DNA from: Methanobacteriota archaeon
GTDB lineage: Archaea; Thermoplasmatota; Poseidoniia; Poseidoniales; Poseidoniaceae
Length of the DNA stretch: 9,666 nt
Assembly: GCA_002702945.1 (NCBI GenBank)
Contig: PADF01000030.1
Location: 10,325-19,990, forward strand
Direction: 5' to 3'
Shown one piece after another: positions 1 to 7,511 of the stretch; the stretch's first letter is position 1, and each line of letters begins with the position of its first letter. Position numbers and translations under genes: made by a program. Under the pieces are notes generated by a model. The model saw only the letters and a list, made by a program, of their open reading frames with translations, did no database searches and was not told the origin of the DNA.

Positions 1-1857
1 GGTGTCGATATTGCAACAATGTTGGATGTATTTTCTAGACCAGATATGGATGTTTCCGAAGTCGAAAGTTGTGTTGAACAAACAATCGAAAGAGCTCAAG
101 TTAGCGTAGATTCATCTCAAGATACAATGCTTAACGGGCCTATACAAGGTGGAATTTTTAGAGAGTTAAGGAGAAAGTCAGCATTAGAAATGGGTAAGTT
201 TGATTTTTCAGTTCATCCAATCGGAGGGATTGTACCTGTTATGGAGCAACACAGATACAAAGAATATGCAAAAATCATGCTTTCCTCTTTACCATATTTA
301 CCTCCAAATCGTCCAGTTCATATGTTTGGTTGCGGTCATCCGATGCTTTTCCCGATGTCCATTGCATTAGGTGCAGATCTATTTGATTCAGCAGCCTATG
401 CACTATTTGCTAGAGATGGTAGATTGATGACGCCATGGGGTACTGTGAAAATCGCAGGTCTTGTTGATTGGCCTATAATTACTCCAAGTGTTGCTAATTT
501 AACACCTAAGCAAGTTTTAGACATGGAGGAAAAAGAAAGAACAGTTTTACTTTCAAAGTTTAACCTTGAGGTAAGTCTTGCTGAACTTTCAAGATGTAAG
601 CAAGCGGTTAGAGACGGGACAATATGGCGATTAGTCGAGCGGAGAAGCCATCAACATCCAGCATTGAGGGAAGCATTTCTTTGGTTAACAACAAATCCAT
701 CCAATGCCCAAATTTCTAATTTATCGAGTAATCAAATGGTTTTAGATGAAAAATTAGCATCGCAAGAAGTCGGCTCAGAAAAAGGAGTTTGGGAAGAGAG
801 TTGGGATTGGATAGTAAATTCCCAGACAACACCGCGTAAGGGTGGCGAGCCTTGGGGTGGAAATGATACATTCACTAGGCCTCACATAATTGCTGCGAGA
901 AATTTCATGTTTTCACGCTGGCATTCAAATGGAAAGATGGGTAAAGGGTCCTCGGAAGTGCTGGTTTTACATGGCAGGTCAGGTCCATGGAGGGAGAGAT
1001 GTGATAATCTCATTACAAGATTGATACATCATGCTCCTGGATTAGAAGTCATGATTCTTACACCAATAGGTCTAATGCCTTATTCACTAGAAGATGTCAA
1101 TCCATTTACACATATTGAAGGTCCGGATTGGTTGTGGCGAAGTCGACCTAATTTACCACTAATAAGAGATGAATTAGAGAACTTTTCATTGGGAGATAGA
1201 AGAATAATCACTCTTGATTTAAGAGGTGATAATTTAGTTTCTAGAGCATTTTCCAAATTAATTGAGCAAGGTGTACTGAGTGAGGAAAGTAGAGAGGGAT
1301 TGGTCGAAGCAAAAGATTTCGATGAATCACAACTCAAACTTCGTCGTAGAAAAGCAGCAGATAAATTTGCTTTATTTTTCAACATTCAAACTGAATTATC
1401 CTATGACCTCACTTCGAAAACTGAATTTGTTATTAATCGTCAAGGTAGGATAAAAAATGTACTTACTTCAAGCGGAAAACATCTAGCCAGTTTTAGGCTT
1501 GGAGACGGTGGTCTTTCCCTCAACAATGATGGTGCGATTGAACTACATAGTCACCGTAGAAGGGAAATACCAACTGGAAATATGGACTCTGAGATTTACG
1601 GATATACAGGCGAAGGGCTCGCATGGGTCGTAGTCGATGATGATGCAGAACCTTTTATTCGTCAAGGACGTAATGTTTTCCATGGATTTGTCATTTCTTG
1701 TGATCCTTGGGTTAGGCCTAATGAGGCTTGTTTAATTGTTAATAACAAAGGCGAGTTATTGGGTCATGGAATTTCTCAATGTACTTCTAGTGAATTAGCT
1801 ACATTCTCTAAAGGCATAGCAGTAAAGACTCGTGATGGTATTAAATTACAAGATTGA
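1..1857 (+). CDS. tgtA: Archaeosine tRNA-guanine transglycosylase (ArcTGT), 5'-truncated by the window edge
   Basis: Exchanges guanine 15 in the D-arm of archaeal tRNA for preQ0, the first tRNA-bound step to archaeosine; a cytoplasmic enzyme. The frame is open from base 1, so the N-terminus (roughly the first 120 residues, with the first catalytic Asp) lies outside. Numbering codons from base 1, the catalytic domain shows the substrate-pocket motif PIQGG (Q49), PIGG near 73-76, and GADLFDSAAY, whose D129 matches the nucleophile (Asp249 in the Pyrococcus enzyme). A middle region follows, with a TPIGLMPYSLEDVNPF block typical of the archaeal C1 domain, and a PUA RNA-binding domain lies at about 542-614 (FIRQGRNVFHGFVISCDP). 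Odd: the family's zinc ligands Cys-x-Cys-x2-Cys and a His 23 residues later are replaced by I159, T161, V164 and F187. It lacks the Cys/Lys-Pro-Tyr motif of the paralogue ArcS, so ArcTGT fits better. A non-standard paralogue is possible. Confidence 0.88.
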   Translation, partial: GVDIATMLDVFSRPDMDVSEVESCVEQTIERAQVSVDSSQDTMLNGPIQGGIFRELRRKSALEMGKFDFSVHPIGGIVPVMEQHRYKEYAKIMLSSLPYLPPNRPVHMFGCGHPMLFPMSIALGADLFDSAAYALFARDGRLMTPWGTVKIAGLVDWPIITPSVANLTPKQVLDMEEKERTVLLSKFNLEVSLAELSRCKQAVRDGTIWRLVERRSHQHPALREAFLWLTTNPSNAQISNLSSNQMVLDEKLASQEVGSEKGVWEESWDWIVNSQTTPRKGGEPWGGNDTFTRPHIIAARNFMFSRWHSNGKMGKGSSEVLVLHGRSGPWRERCDNLITRLIHHAPGLEVMILTPIGLMPYSLEDVNPFTHIEGPDWLWRSRPNLPLIRDELENFSLGDRRIITLDLRGDNLVSRAFSKLIEQGVLSEESREGLVEAKDFDESQLKLRRRKAADKFALFFNIQTELSYDLTSKTEFVINRQGRIKNVLTSSGKHLASFRLGDGGLSLNNDGAIELHSHRRREIPTGNMDSEIYGYTGEGLAWVVVDDDAEPFIRQGRNVFHGFVISCDPWVRPNEACLIVNNKGELLGHGISQCTSSELATFSKGIAVKTRDGIKLQD

Positions 1858-1876
1858 CCTAAACATGCAGTAGTAG

Positions 1877-1898
1877 GATTGAATAGTCGTCTTCAATC
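1877..1898 (+). promoter_or_regulatory. Small hairpin in the leader of the ABC operon
   Basis: GATTGAA (1877-1883) and TTCAATC (1892-1898) form a perfect 7-bp inverted repeat around an 8-base loop, in the 66-base gap between tgtA and the first ABC gene. No T-run follows, so it does not look like an intrinsic terminator. It overlaps a possible TTG start at 1879, which helps argue that this stretch is leader rather than coding. A seven-base stem can arise by chance, and its function is unknown. Confidence 0.3.
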
Positions 1899-1909
1899 TG
1901 ACAATGATA

Positions 1910-1916
1910 GAGGGAG
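1910..1916 (+). promoter_or_regulatory. Shine-Dalgarno site deciding the GTG start at 1924
   Basis: GAGGGAG lies 7 bases before the GTG at 1924. The only upstream competitor, TTG at 1879, has a short AGGA directly against it with no usable spacing. This supports GTG 1924 as the start of the first ABC ATPase. Confidence 0.6.
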
Positions 1917-1923
1917 TGGTGCA

Positions 1924-2934
1924 GTGGTCGAAGATTACATTATCCAAACCTCGAATTTATCGAAATCTTATGGTCCTCACATGGCCTTAGAAGATTTGAA
2001 TCTCAAGGTAAAGAAGGGTGCAACTGGATTATTAGGTCCTAACGGTGCAGGTAAGTCGACCTTTCTAAAAACCATACTGGGGCTAATCCAAGCAACCTCA
2101 GGCGACGGTACAGTTTTGGGTCATGATATTAGAACCGAAGGCGCAGCAATACGTTCTAGAATTGGTTACATGCCCGAATATGATGCTTTGAATCCAGATA
2201 TGGATGCAATTTACCAGGTTCGATATTCTGGCGAATTACTTGGAATGAATCCAGTAGTTGCTATGTCTAGAGCCCATGAAGCATTACAATACGTTGGCCT
2301 TGGCGAACAACGTTATCGTAACATTGGAAGTTTTTCAACAGGTATGAAGCAGGCTACAAAACTAGCATGCGCAATTATTCACGACCCGGAATTAATCATT
2401 GCCGATGAACCATCAAATGGATTAGATGCAGTTGCTAGGGAATTCATGATTACCACATTACAAAATACAGTGAATACTGGAAATCGTTCGGTATTGATGG
2501 CATCACACCTTATGGATGATGTAGAAAGGGTATGTGATAACATCGTTCTGCTGCATAAAGGAAGACTAGCAGCACAGGGTCGAATTGAAGATTTGAAAGA
2601 TATCGATAGAGAGATTGAGATTCATGTATGGGGAGGAGCCTCCAAACTCGAAGAAATGATGACTAATTCTGGTTTAACGGTTCGAAGAGAAGGAAGAATC
2701 ATGCGAATCCAACATATTGGAGATGACACCACCACAAAAATTCTAGAATGCGCTGCTAAAACCGGCGCTCAAATCCGTAGAATGCACGAATATGAAGCAT
2801 CTTTGGAAGATTTATTTCTGGTGATTATGGAAAATCTTGGCTATGAAGTTAAAACTAGTGAAGATTTGCTTAGAAATCCAGTTTCTGCTCGACAAGTAGA
2901 TGCTCCGCAGAGCATGGGTGGTGGATCAGCATGA
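1924..2934 (+). CDS. ABC-2 exporter ATPase, first pair
   Basis: Cytoplasmic ATP-binding subunit that would power an ABC-2 type (ABCA/NatA-like) membrane exporter. With the GTG at 1924 as residue 1 (336 residues), it has Walker A GPNGAGKS at 38-45, a Q-loop region GYMPEYD in which Glu85 takes the usual Gln place, the signature SFSTGMKQ at 136-143, Walker B LIIADE ending at 162, and the switch His195 in ASH. A C-terminal extension carries the SLEDLFL block (about 293-299) seen in this family, then a Gly/Ser-ended tail. All catalytic residues are present, so it should be active. It is the first gene of an overlapping series and its stop overlaps the next start (ATGA). A longer form from TTG 1879 would add 15 residues but has a worse ribosome site and starts inside a hairpin. 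Substrate cannot be read from an ATPase. Confidence 0.9.
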   Translation: MVEDYIIQTSNLSKSYGPHMALEDLNLKVKKGATGLLGPNGAGKSTFLKTILGLIQATSGDGTVLGHDIRTEGAAIRSRIGYMPEYDALNPDMDAIYQVRYSGELLGMNPVVAMSRAHEALQYVGLGEQRYRNIGSFSTGMKQATKLACAIIHDPELIIADEPSNGLDAVAREFMITTLQNTVNTGNRSVLMASHLMDDVERVCDNIVLLHKGRLAAQGRIEDLKDIDREIEIHVWGGASKLEEMMTNSGLTVRREGRIMRIQHIGDDTTTKILECAAKTGAQIRRMHEYEASLEDLFLVIMENLGYEVKTSEDLLRNPVSARQVDAPQSMGGGSA

Positions 2935-3986
2935 TTGAAGAGCAACCGCCCAATATACCGATTGTAGAAAATAAGGAAGAAATTTCCTACGATGCAGCTG
3001 CACCAGTAAAGGGCCAAGGCCGGATGGATGCTGCTTGGGGTTCGTCTGAAGGTGATGAAGACTTATCGGCTCAAGTATCTCCTTCAAAAGACACTACTGG
3101 TTTTGTTTTCGAGCAAGTATATCAGCCTTGGAATGGAACATTAAATCCCAGATGGATGAGGAATTGGGCAATATTGAGGCACCATGTTGCAGGTATTTTT
3201 AGAAAGGGACATAGGCCATGGAGTATTCCAACTAGACTTTTCCTTGTTGTAGTTTTTATCGCTTCTTTGGCTGATGTTGGTTTGACACTTTTATCAGCAC
3301 TAATAGGCAGTGCTGAATTACATTCAATGTGGGGAGTAAATAGGGATAATCTATACGGACATGTTCTAGGTTTTTTCCCTAGAAATGTACTCTATTTTCC
3401 AATTGTTGCCGCTCTTCTTGTCGGTGGAGTAATCTCAGAAGACAGACTCCATGGGACCTCAGCACTCTATTTTTCACGCCCGATTAATCGTTTTGACTAT
3501 GTGATGATGAAGTATCTATCCGTTGCTTTAATTCAAGCCATGATAGTACTACTCACACTCTGTCTGTATTACTTTTCCGAAATAGTCAGTATGGGTAGAG
3601 GATGGGCTTGGATAATTGATACATTCCCTCTATTCCTTGCAGCATTTGTGGGAGGTACGTTACTCATAATTACCTACACTAGTATCGGCCTTGGATTATC
3701 AAGCGTTTCTAAAGGTAAATTCTTTCCAGGAATTGGCCTAGTTGCTATAGTTCTTGGGACTAAGACTCTTGCTTTGATAGTTTCAGAATTATTTGATAGA
3801 GAGATTCTATATCTACTGTCACCTTATGATTGTCTTGCTCATGTTGGTCAAGCAATAATTGGTACTGAACCAACATATGATCAGTATTCGTGGACTTGGT
3901 CGCTTGCCTCTTTAGTAATAATTAATGCAATTTCACTTTATGTATTGAGCACTAGAGTTTCTTCTATGGAGGTGACAAGAGAATGA
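2931..3986 (+). CDS. ABC-2 type exporter permease, first pair
   Basis: Membrane subunit expected to pair with the preceding ATPase. The 351-residue product begins with a hydrophilic, acidic and Pro-containing stretch (about 1-75) that is unusually long for this class. About six hydrophobic segments follow (near 103-125, 152-168, 193-215, 231-257, 265-287 and 323-341). After the second comes the ABC-2 signature block GGVISEDRLHGTSALYFSRP then NRFDYVMMKY (about 165-195), where the cytoplasmic side normally meets the ATPase. The start ATG overlaps the previous stop by 4 bases, so translation is probably coupled. The N-terminal stretch has no recognisable domain; it may be a cytoplasmic docking tail. 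Substrate is unknown. The family call is firm; the segment boundaries are by eye. Confidence 0.85.
   Translation: MIEEQPPNIPIVENKEEISYDAAAPVKGQGRMDAAWGSSEGDEDLSAQVSPSKDTTGFVFEQVYQPWNGTLNPRWMRNWAILRHHVAGIFRKGHRPWSIPTRLFLVVVFIASLADVGLTLLSALIGSAELHSMWGVNRDNLYGHVLGFFPRNVLYFPIVAALLVGGVISEDRLHGTSALYFSRPINRFDYVMMKYLSVALIQAMIVLLTLCLYYFSEIVSMGRGWAWIIDTFPLFLAAFVGGTLLIITYTSIGLGLSSVSKGKFFPGIGLVAIVLGTKTLALIVSELFDREILYLLSPYDCLAHVGQAIIGTEPTYDQYSWTWSLASLVIINAISLYVLSTRVSSMEVTRE
3968..3975 (+). promoter_or_regulatory. Near-perfect Shine-Dalgarno site for the second ABC ATPase
   Basis: GGAGGTGA sits inside the end of the permease gene, 7 bases before ATG 3983 and 10 before the adjacent ATG 3986. It is close to the full anti-SD complement and shows that this genome uses SD-led initiation. 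It favours 3983, though either ATG is possible. Confidence 0.75.
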
Positions 3987-4975
3987 TGCCCGATTTTGAT
4001 CAGCAAGGTCTTCCGCAAACCAAAGAGTGGAAACCAGAGGTTAAAGCACCAGTAATACTTTTAGAAAATGTATCAAAGACTTATGGAAGAATCCACGCAC
4101 TTACCGGAATAACATTATCCCTGTCTGGAGGAGTGACTGGAATTTTAGGTATGAATGGAGCTGGTAAATCCACACTTTTCAAAATCTTGATGGGTAAAAT
4201 CAAGCCGAGTTCAGGACAAGTACGATTGTTTGGAACAAATCCATGGAAAAATCCTGCTCCATACTCAAGAGTAGGCTTTGTCCCTGAACATGAGAAAATG
4301 TATGATTGGATGACTGCACATGATTTTATTTCCACCTTTGCCAGACTAAATGGCTTGACTAGAGATGAAGCTAAAATAGAGGCTGATAGAGTTCTAGATT
4401 TTGTCGGATTATTGGACGTAGCACACAAACAGATAGGTCGTTTTTCCAAGGGAATGCGCCAGAGAACTAAAATCGCTCATGCTTTGGTTAATGACCCTGA
4501 ATTAATAATTCTCGATGAACCTCTTCAGGGATGCGACCCTCTCGCTAGAACTACCATAATGAATGTCATTAGAGAGTTAGGTAGAATGGGTAGAACAGTT
4601 ATCGTAAGTAGCCATATTCTTCATGAGATTGAAAGAATAACTGAACAAATTGTTATTCTTCACTATGGGCGATTATTGGCTCTTGGAAATTTACATGCTA
4701 TTAGAGAAAGATTAGATCAAATACCGCATAGAATAGATATTGGAACTAAAGACCCGAAGACTCTTGCAAAGTCTATTATTGACATCGATTCAGTCCATGG
4801 GATATTATTCCCTCAAGGTGAAAATCTTTCAATTCAAACACATGATTTAGGAACATTCCATTCAAAATTACCTCAGGCGATTATAGATAGTGGACAAAAA
4901 GTCGATTCGATAGATAATCCCGATGACGATTTAGAATCTATCCTAGGTTATCTTACCGGCGGAGGTCGTCTGTGA
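3983..4975 (+). CDS. ABC-2 exporter ATPase, second pair
   Basis: Second cytoplasmic ABC ATPase, 330 residues, clearly different in sequence from the first. It has Walker A GMNGAGKS at 56-63, GFVPEHE at 98-104 with Glu in the Q-loop position, the signature FSKGMRQ at 154-160, Walker B LIILDE at 174-179, and the switch His211 in SSH. The D-loop reads LQGCDP (181-186), where the first ATPase has SNGLDA and most relatives have a Gly-Leu-Asp; Cys at the Leu place is uncommon. The C-terminal part (about 245-330) is divergent. The gene lies between the two permeases, with ATGA overlap upstream and TGATG overlap downstream, so it most likely drives the following permease or forms a heterodimer with the first ATPase. 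Catalytic Glu and His are kept, so activity is expected. Confidence 0.9.
   Translation: MMPDFDQQGLPQTKEWKPEVKAPVILLENVSKTYGRIHALTGITLSLSGGVTGILGMNGAGKSTLFKILMGKIKPSSGQVRLFGTNPWKNPAPYSRVGFVPEHEKMYDWMTAHDFISTFARLNGLTRDEAKIEADRVLDFVGLLDVAHKQIGRFSKGMRQRTKIAHALVNDPELIILDEPLQGCDPLARTTIMNVIRELGRMGRTVIVSSHILHEIERITEQIVILHYGRLLALGNLHAIRERLDQIPHRIDIGTKDPKTLAKSIIDIDSVHGILFPQGENLSIQTHDLGTFHSKLPQAIIDSGQKVDSIDNPDDDLESILGYLTGGGRL
4961..4966 (+). promoter_or_regulatory. Shine-Dalgarno site deciding the ATG start at 4975
   Basis: GGAGGT lies 8 bases before ATG 4975 and only 5 before the overlapping GTG 4972. The spacing and the stronger codon favour 4975; the two choices differ by one residue. Confidence 0.65.
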
Positions 4976-6309
4976 TGTCTGAAAAGAGCAATACAATTTT
5001 TAGGGCTCTTGACCGTAAAGCAGCCGCTATTACTGAGTTTACAATGAGACAATATCGAACAAAGATATCCACTTGGGTTGTTTTAATTGTTGGATTTTTA
5101 GCGATTAGTTTGCTGTTGCTATTCTACATTGATGGGATGCAACAAGAATATGAGTCAATCGATAATGATGGTGATTCTGCTGATTGGGATGGCGATGGCT
5201 ATCCTACTGGGCAAGAGCGCTTGTATGGTACTGATCCTAGTTCACCGGACTCACACCCTGGTTTACTTAATCCCCCGATAGAACCCGATCCTCCTGAAAA
5301 ATGGATAGATGAAGATGATTTTGATTGGGAAACCCTTCCAGGGCAAGGTCAAAGAATTTCAGTAGGTTTTGATGATGACGGTGACTGTAACAGAGAAGAC
5401 AGAACTGAATCACAGAAGGATTCAAATGATAATAATGTTCCTTGTGACATAGAAATTACTGGTCCATTTGTTAGTGGAGGGACTGACTATGAAATTGATG
5501 AGGATAACTTTGTCGATGAAGACCCAGATGATGCAAAGTATACCGAAGAAGCAATTCACAGGGCGTCAATTTTAGCAATTGGTAAACTAGGATTTGTTTT
5601 CATAATCGGTATTTTTGTTCCTTTATTCTTAGCAACAGGGCTAATTCGGGACGAAATGTCTGCTGGAACAATGCACTATATGTTATCCAAGCCAATTGCT
5701 AGAACTGAAGTTTTCCTTTACAGGATATTGGGTTACTTGGCAATAGTGTGGCCGTATCTTGCAATTATGGTATTTATTTCTGCTTTAGTAACAGGATTTG
5801 CAGGGCCGGGTGATTCAATCTTTAGATTCTCAGAATTCGGTATTTGGTTATCTGTATTATTCGCCGCAATGCTCGCTACATTAGTTTATGGAATGCTATT
5901 CTGCTTCTTTGGAGTTATGTGGAGATTTGGTATTGTTCTTGCGATTCCTTTTGCAGCTTGGGAACTGGGCATGGCATTACTGTCAATGGGAGCGCCAGAG
6001 ACCTCTATTTTACGATTCTCAGTAGTCGGTTGGGCATTGATGATTGTTGATTCTGCGGCCATGCTTGTTTGGACAGATTTGGATTTATTTATCCAAATGG
6101 GATTATGGGGCGGAGGCGGAGATGGAACTGGATTTTTCGGTAGTTCTATCGAAGGTGCAGGTCCATTACAGTACTTTAGTTCTAAGCCAAGTTTAGGTGA
6201 TATCAGTCCATTTTTATCCATGTTGATATCTTCATTGGTTCTAATTATTCAAGCAGCAGTTCTATGGCTTCTTGGCGGATTATTATTCAAAGGGAAGGAA
6301 ATTGAATGA
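4975..6309 (+). CDS. ABC-2 type exporter permease with a large acidic extracytoplasmic loop, second pair
   Basis: Membrane subunit of the second ATPase/permease pair, 444 residues from ATG 4975. One hydrophobic segment at about 33-52 is followed by a loop of roughly 150 residues (53-202). A second segment lies at about 203-222, then the ABC-2 block LIRDEMSAGTMHYMLSKP and further segments near 252-275, 287-311, 316-336, 347-365 and 411-436. The loop holds about 40 Asp/Glu, including DNDGDSADWDGDG then GTDP (63-88), which has the look of calcium-binding thrombospondin type 3-like repeats, and a second DDDGDC patch. Cys138 and Cys157 are both in the loop and could pair. A Gly-rich stretch (GGGGDGTGFFG) lies at about 379-389. 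By membrane topology of the family the loop should face outward. The gene overlaps its neighbours on both sides. Calcium binding is inference from motif only. Confidence 0.85.
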   Translation: MSEKSNTIFRALDRKAAAITEFTMRQYRTKISTWVVLIVGFLAISLLLLFYIDGMQQEYESIDNDGDSADWDGDGYPTGQERLYGTDPSSPDSHPGLLNPPIEPDPPEKWIDEDDFDWETLPGQGQRISVGFDDDGDCNREDRTESQKDSNDNNVPCDIEITGPFVSGGTDYEIDEDNFVDEDPDDAKYTEEAIHRASILAIGKLGFVFIIGIFVPLFLATGLIRDEMSAGTMHYMLSKPIARTEVFLYRILGYLAIVWPYLAIMVFISALVTGFAGPGDSIFRFSEFGIWLSVLFAAMLATLVYGMLFCFFGVMWRFGIVLAIPFAAWELGMALLSMGAPETSILRFSVVGWALMIVDSAAMLVWTDLDLFIQMGLWGGGGDGTGFFGSSIEGAGPLQYFSSKPSLGDISPFLSMLISSLVLIIQAAVLWLLGGLLFKGKEIE

Positions 6310-7511
6310 GTGTCAAAATGAATTCCTTCACTGGTGATTTATCTAAGATGTGGAAACTACAGGACAGGCCACCTCTTCATCACTTAACTTGGGATTGGTG
6401 GTGGTGGCTACTGATGCTTGACGATGAAAATGGTAACCCAAGTGGTAAGCAACTGATGGTATTGTGGTCTACTAAAGATAATCCCAAAGTTACCGTAAGT
6501 GGTACTATTTGGGAACCTAAAGGCCGACCAGGTTTCGATGAACAAAGTGGAATTGCTCTTGATGGAATGGTATGTGCGTGGTGGTATGATGGGAAACGTA
6601 TGCATGAGCCATTGATTAAACAAAAATGTAGAATTATAGCAATGGATGATACTCATGAAATGTGGCCAGATAAATCTAATCTTTCTGGAAATGGGGGAGG
6701 GGCAGTAGTACCTCTTATGGATGAAGATCTATCGATGGGTCTAAAGAGTGATTTATCTGAATTTTGGCTCAATCTAACTAGTGATGAACAAGATATCCCA
6801 GGTAGTGTCCCTGCCAAAATGAATTTTCAAATTACTCCTTGGAACGAGCCTATGTCAACTGCTAGGCATGCAAATGCAACTTATCTAAAGAATATGGGTT
6901 ATGATATAATTAGGTTACATGGATGCAAAGTTAGAGGGAATCTAGATGATAAAGAAATTAAGGGTACGGCTTATTTTCAGAAAGTTTGTGTTCAAGCTCC
7001 TTCAGTTCCTTGGTATTGGGGAGTTTTACATTTGGACGATGGTTCTTACATCGATTGGTTCGTGCCTCATTTAAGTTTCACAATTACTGCTAGGGATAAT
7101 CGTCCATGGAAGAAAAGAGATTTGGGTCATCTCAGTCTATCTCAAGGAGGATTATTTCACGATGCCAAAAATAAGCGTACTGAGAAATTTACCAATGTCC
7201 AAATTGAAAAATGTGATTCTGGATTAGTGGAGGGCAAGCATGGTCACCATCCAGATGCTCCTTTACCTGCTTTCAAAGTTAAGATGTGGAATGAAAATAC
7301 AACTATCTCACTCCAATCTAACGCAGTTGATAGAGCACATTGGACTTTTGAACAACCAACTAGAGGAGGTCTAACCTCTCATTTCACTTACAATGAGTAT
7401 CCTTTAGAAACTAAATTCTTACGCATTAAAGATGAATCTGGAATTCGAACTGAGAAAAATTATTCATGGATTAGAGGTAATGCAGAACATTCATGGGGTA
7501 TTCTTCATTGA
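6306..7511 (+). CDS. Trp-rich soluble protein, possible AttH/CrtC lipocalin-like family
   Basis: I do not firmly recognise this 401-residue protein. It has no signal peptide or membrane segment, so it is probably cytoplasmic. It contains 20 Trp, including a run of four (DWWWWLLML, 30-38). The block HLTWDWWWWLLMLDDENG, a second block GTAYFQKV (220-227), and PWYWGVLHLDDGSYIDWF (235-252) resemble the two lipocalin-like halves of the AttH/CrtC (hydroxyneurosporene hydratase-like) family, which typically reads EWWYxxGHLxDxxG and later GxAWxDxxWG with a following DDG. That likeness is from memory of the motifs and is moderate. The start ATG overlaps the permease stop (ATGA), with AAGGA six bases upstream, so it is co-translated with the exporter and may act on or carry the same hydrophobic substrate. 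It may instead be an unrelated beta-rich protein. Confidence 0.8.
   Translation: MSVKMNSFTGDLSKMWKLQDRPPLHHLTWDWWWWLLMLDDENGNPSGKQLMVLWSTKDNPKVTVSGTIWEPKGRPGFDEQSGIALDGMVCAWWYDGKRMHEPLIKQKCRIIAMDDTHEMWPDKSNLSGNGGGAVVPLMDEDLSMGLKSDLSEFWLNLTSDEQDIPGSVPAKMNFQITPWNEPMSTARHANATYLKNMGYDIIRLHGCKVRGNLDDKEIKGTAYFQKVCVQAPSVPWYWGVLHLDDGSYIDWFVPHLSFTITARDNRPWKKRDLGHLSLSQGGLFHDAKNKRTEKFTNVQIEKCDSGLVEGKHGHHPDAPLPAFKVKMWNENTTISLQSNAVDRAHWTFEQPTRGGLTSHFTYNEYPLETKFLRIKDESGIRTEKNYSWIRGNAEHSWGILH

Noticed and set aside
1080..1385. Antisense open frame of about 100 codons within tgtA
   Set aside because: It lies wholly inside a well-supported gene, shows no family motif, and its residue makeup (Ser/Leu-rich) is typical of a shadow frame.
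1..1857. Assignment of the first gene as archaeosine synthase ArcS (TgtA2), because the zinc motif is missing
   Set aside because: The catalytic Asp in FDSAAY and the PIQGG pocket are kept, and the Cys/Lys-Pro-Tyr/Ser/His motif of ArcS is absent (the corresponding stretch reads HGRSGPWRERC).
1879..1923. Extended N-terminus of the first ABC ATPase from TTG 1879
   Set aside because: The ribosome site is against the codon with no spacing, the start falls in a hairpin, and the added residues match nothing in the family, while GTG 1924 has a well-placed SD.
4081..4449. Antisense open frame of about 120 codons within the second ABC ATPase
   Set aside because: It mirrors the conserved ABC coding region and has no motif of its own.
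1924..4975. Glu in place of Gln in the Q-loop of both ATPases as a sign of inactivity
   Set aside because: Glu in the GYxPE form is common in ABC-2 exporter ATPases, and Walker A, Walker B Glu and the switch His are intact in both.
5886..6221. Antisense open frame of about 110 codons within the second permease
   Set aside because: It covers membrane segments of a clear gene and has a Pro/Ser-rich, non-protein-like sequence.
6393..6407. Run of four Trp codons as a tryptophan attenuator leader
   Set aside because: The run is inside a 401-codon gene in the middle of an operon, with no tryptophan biosynthesis gene or alternative hairpins next to it.
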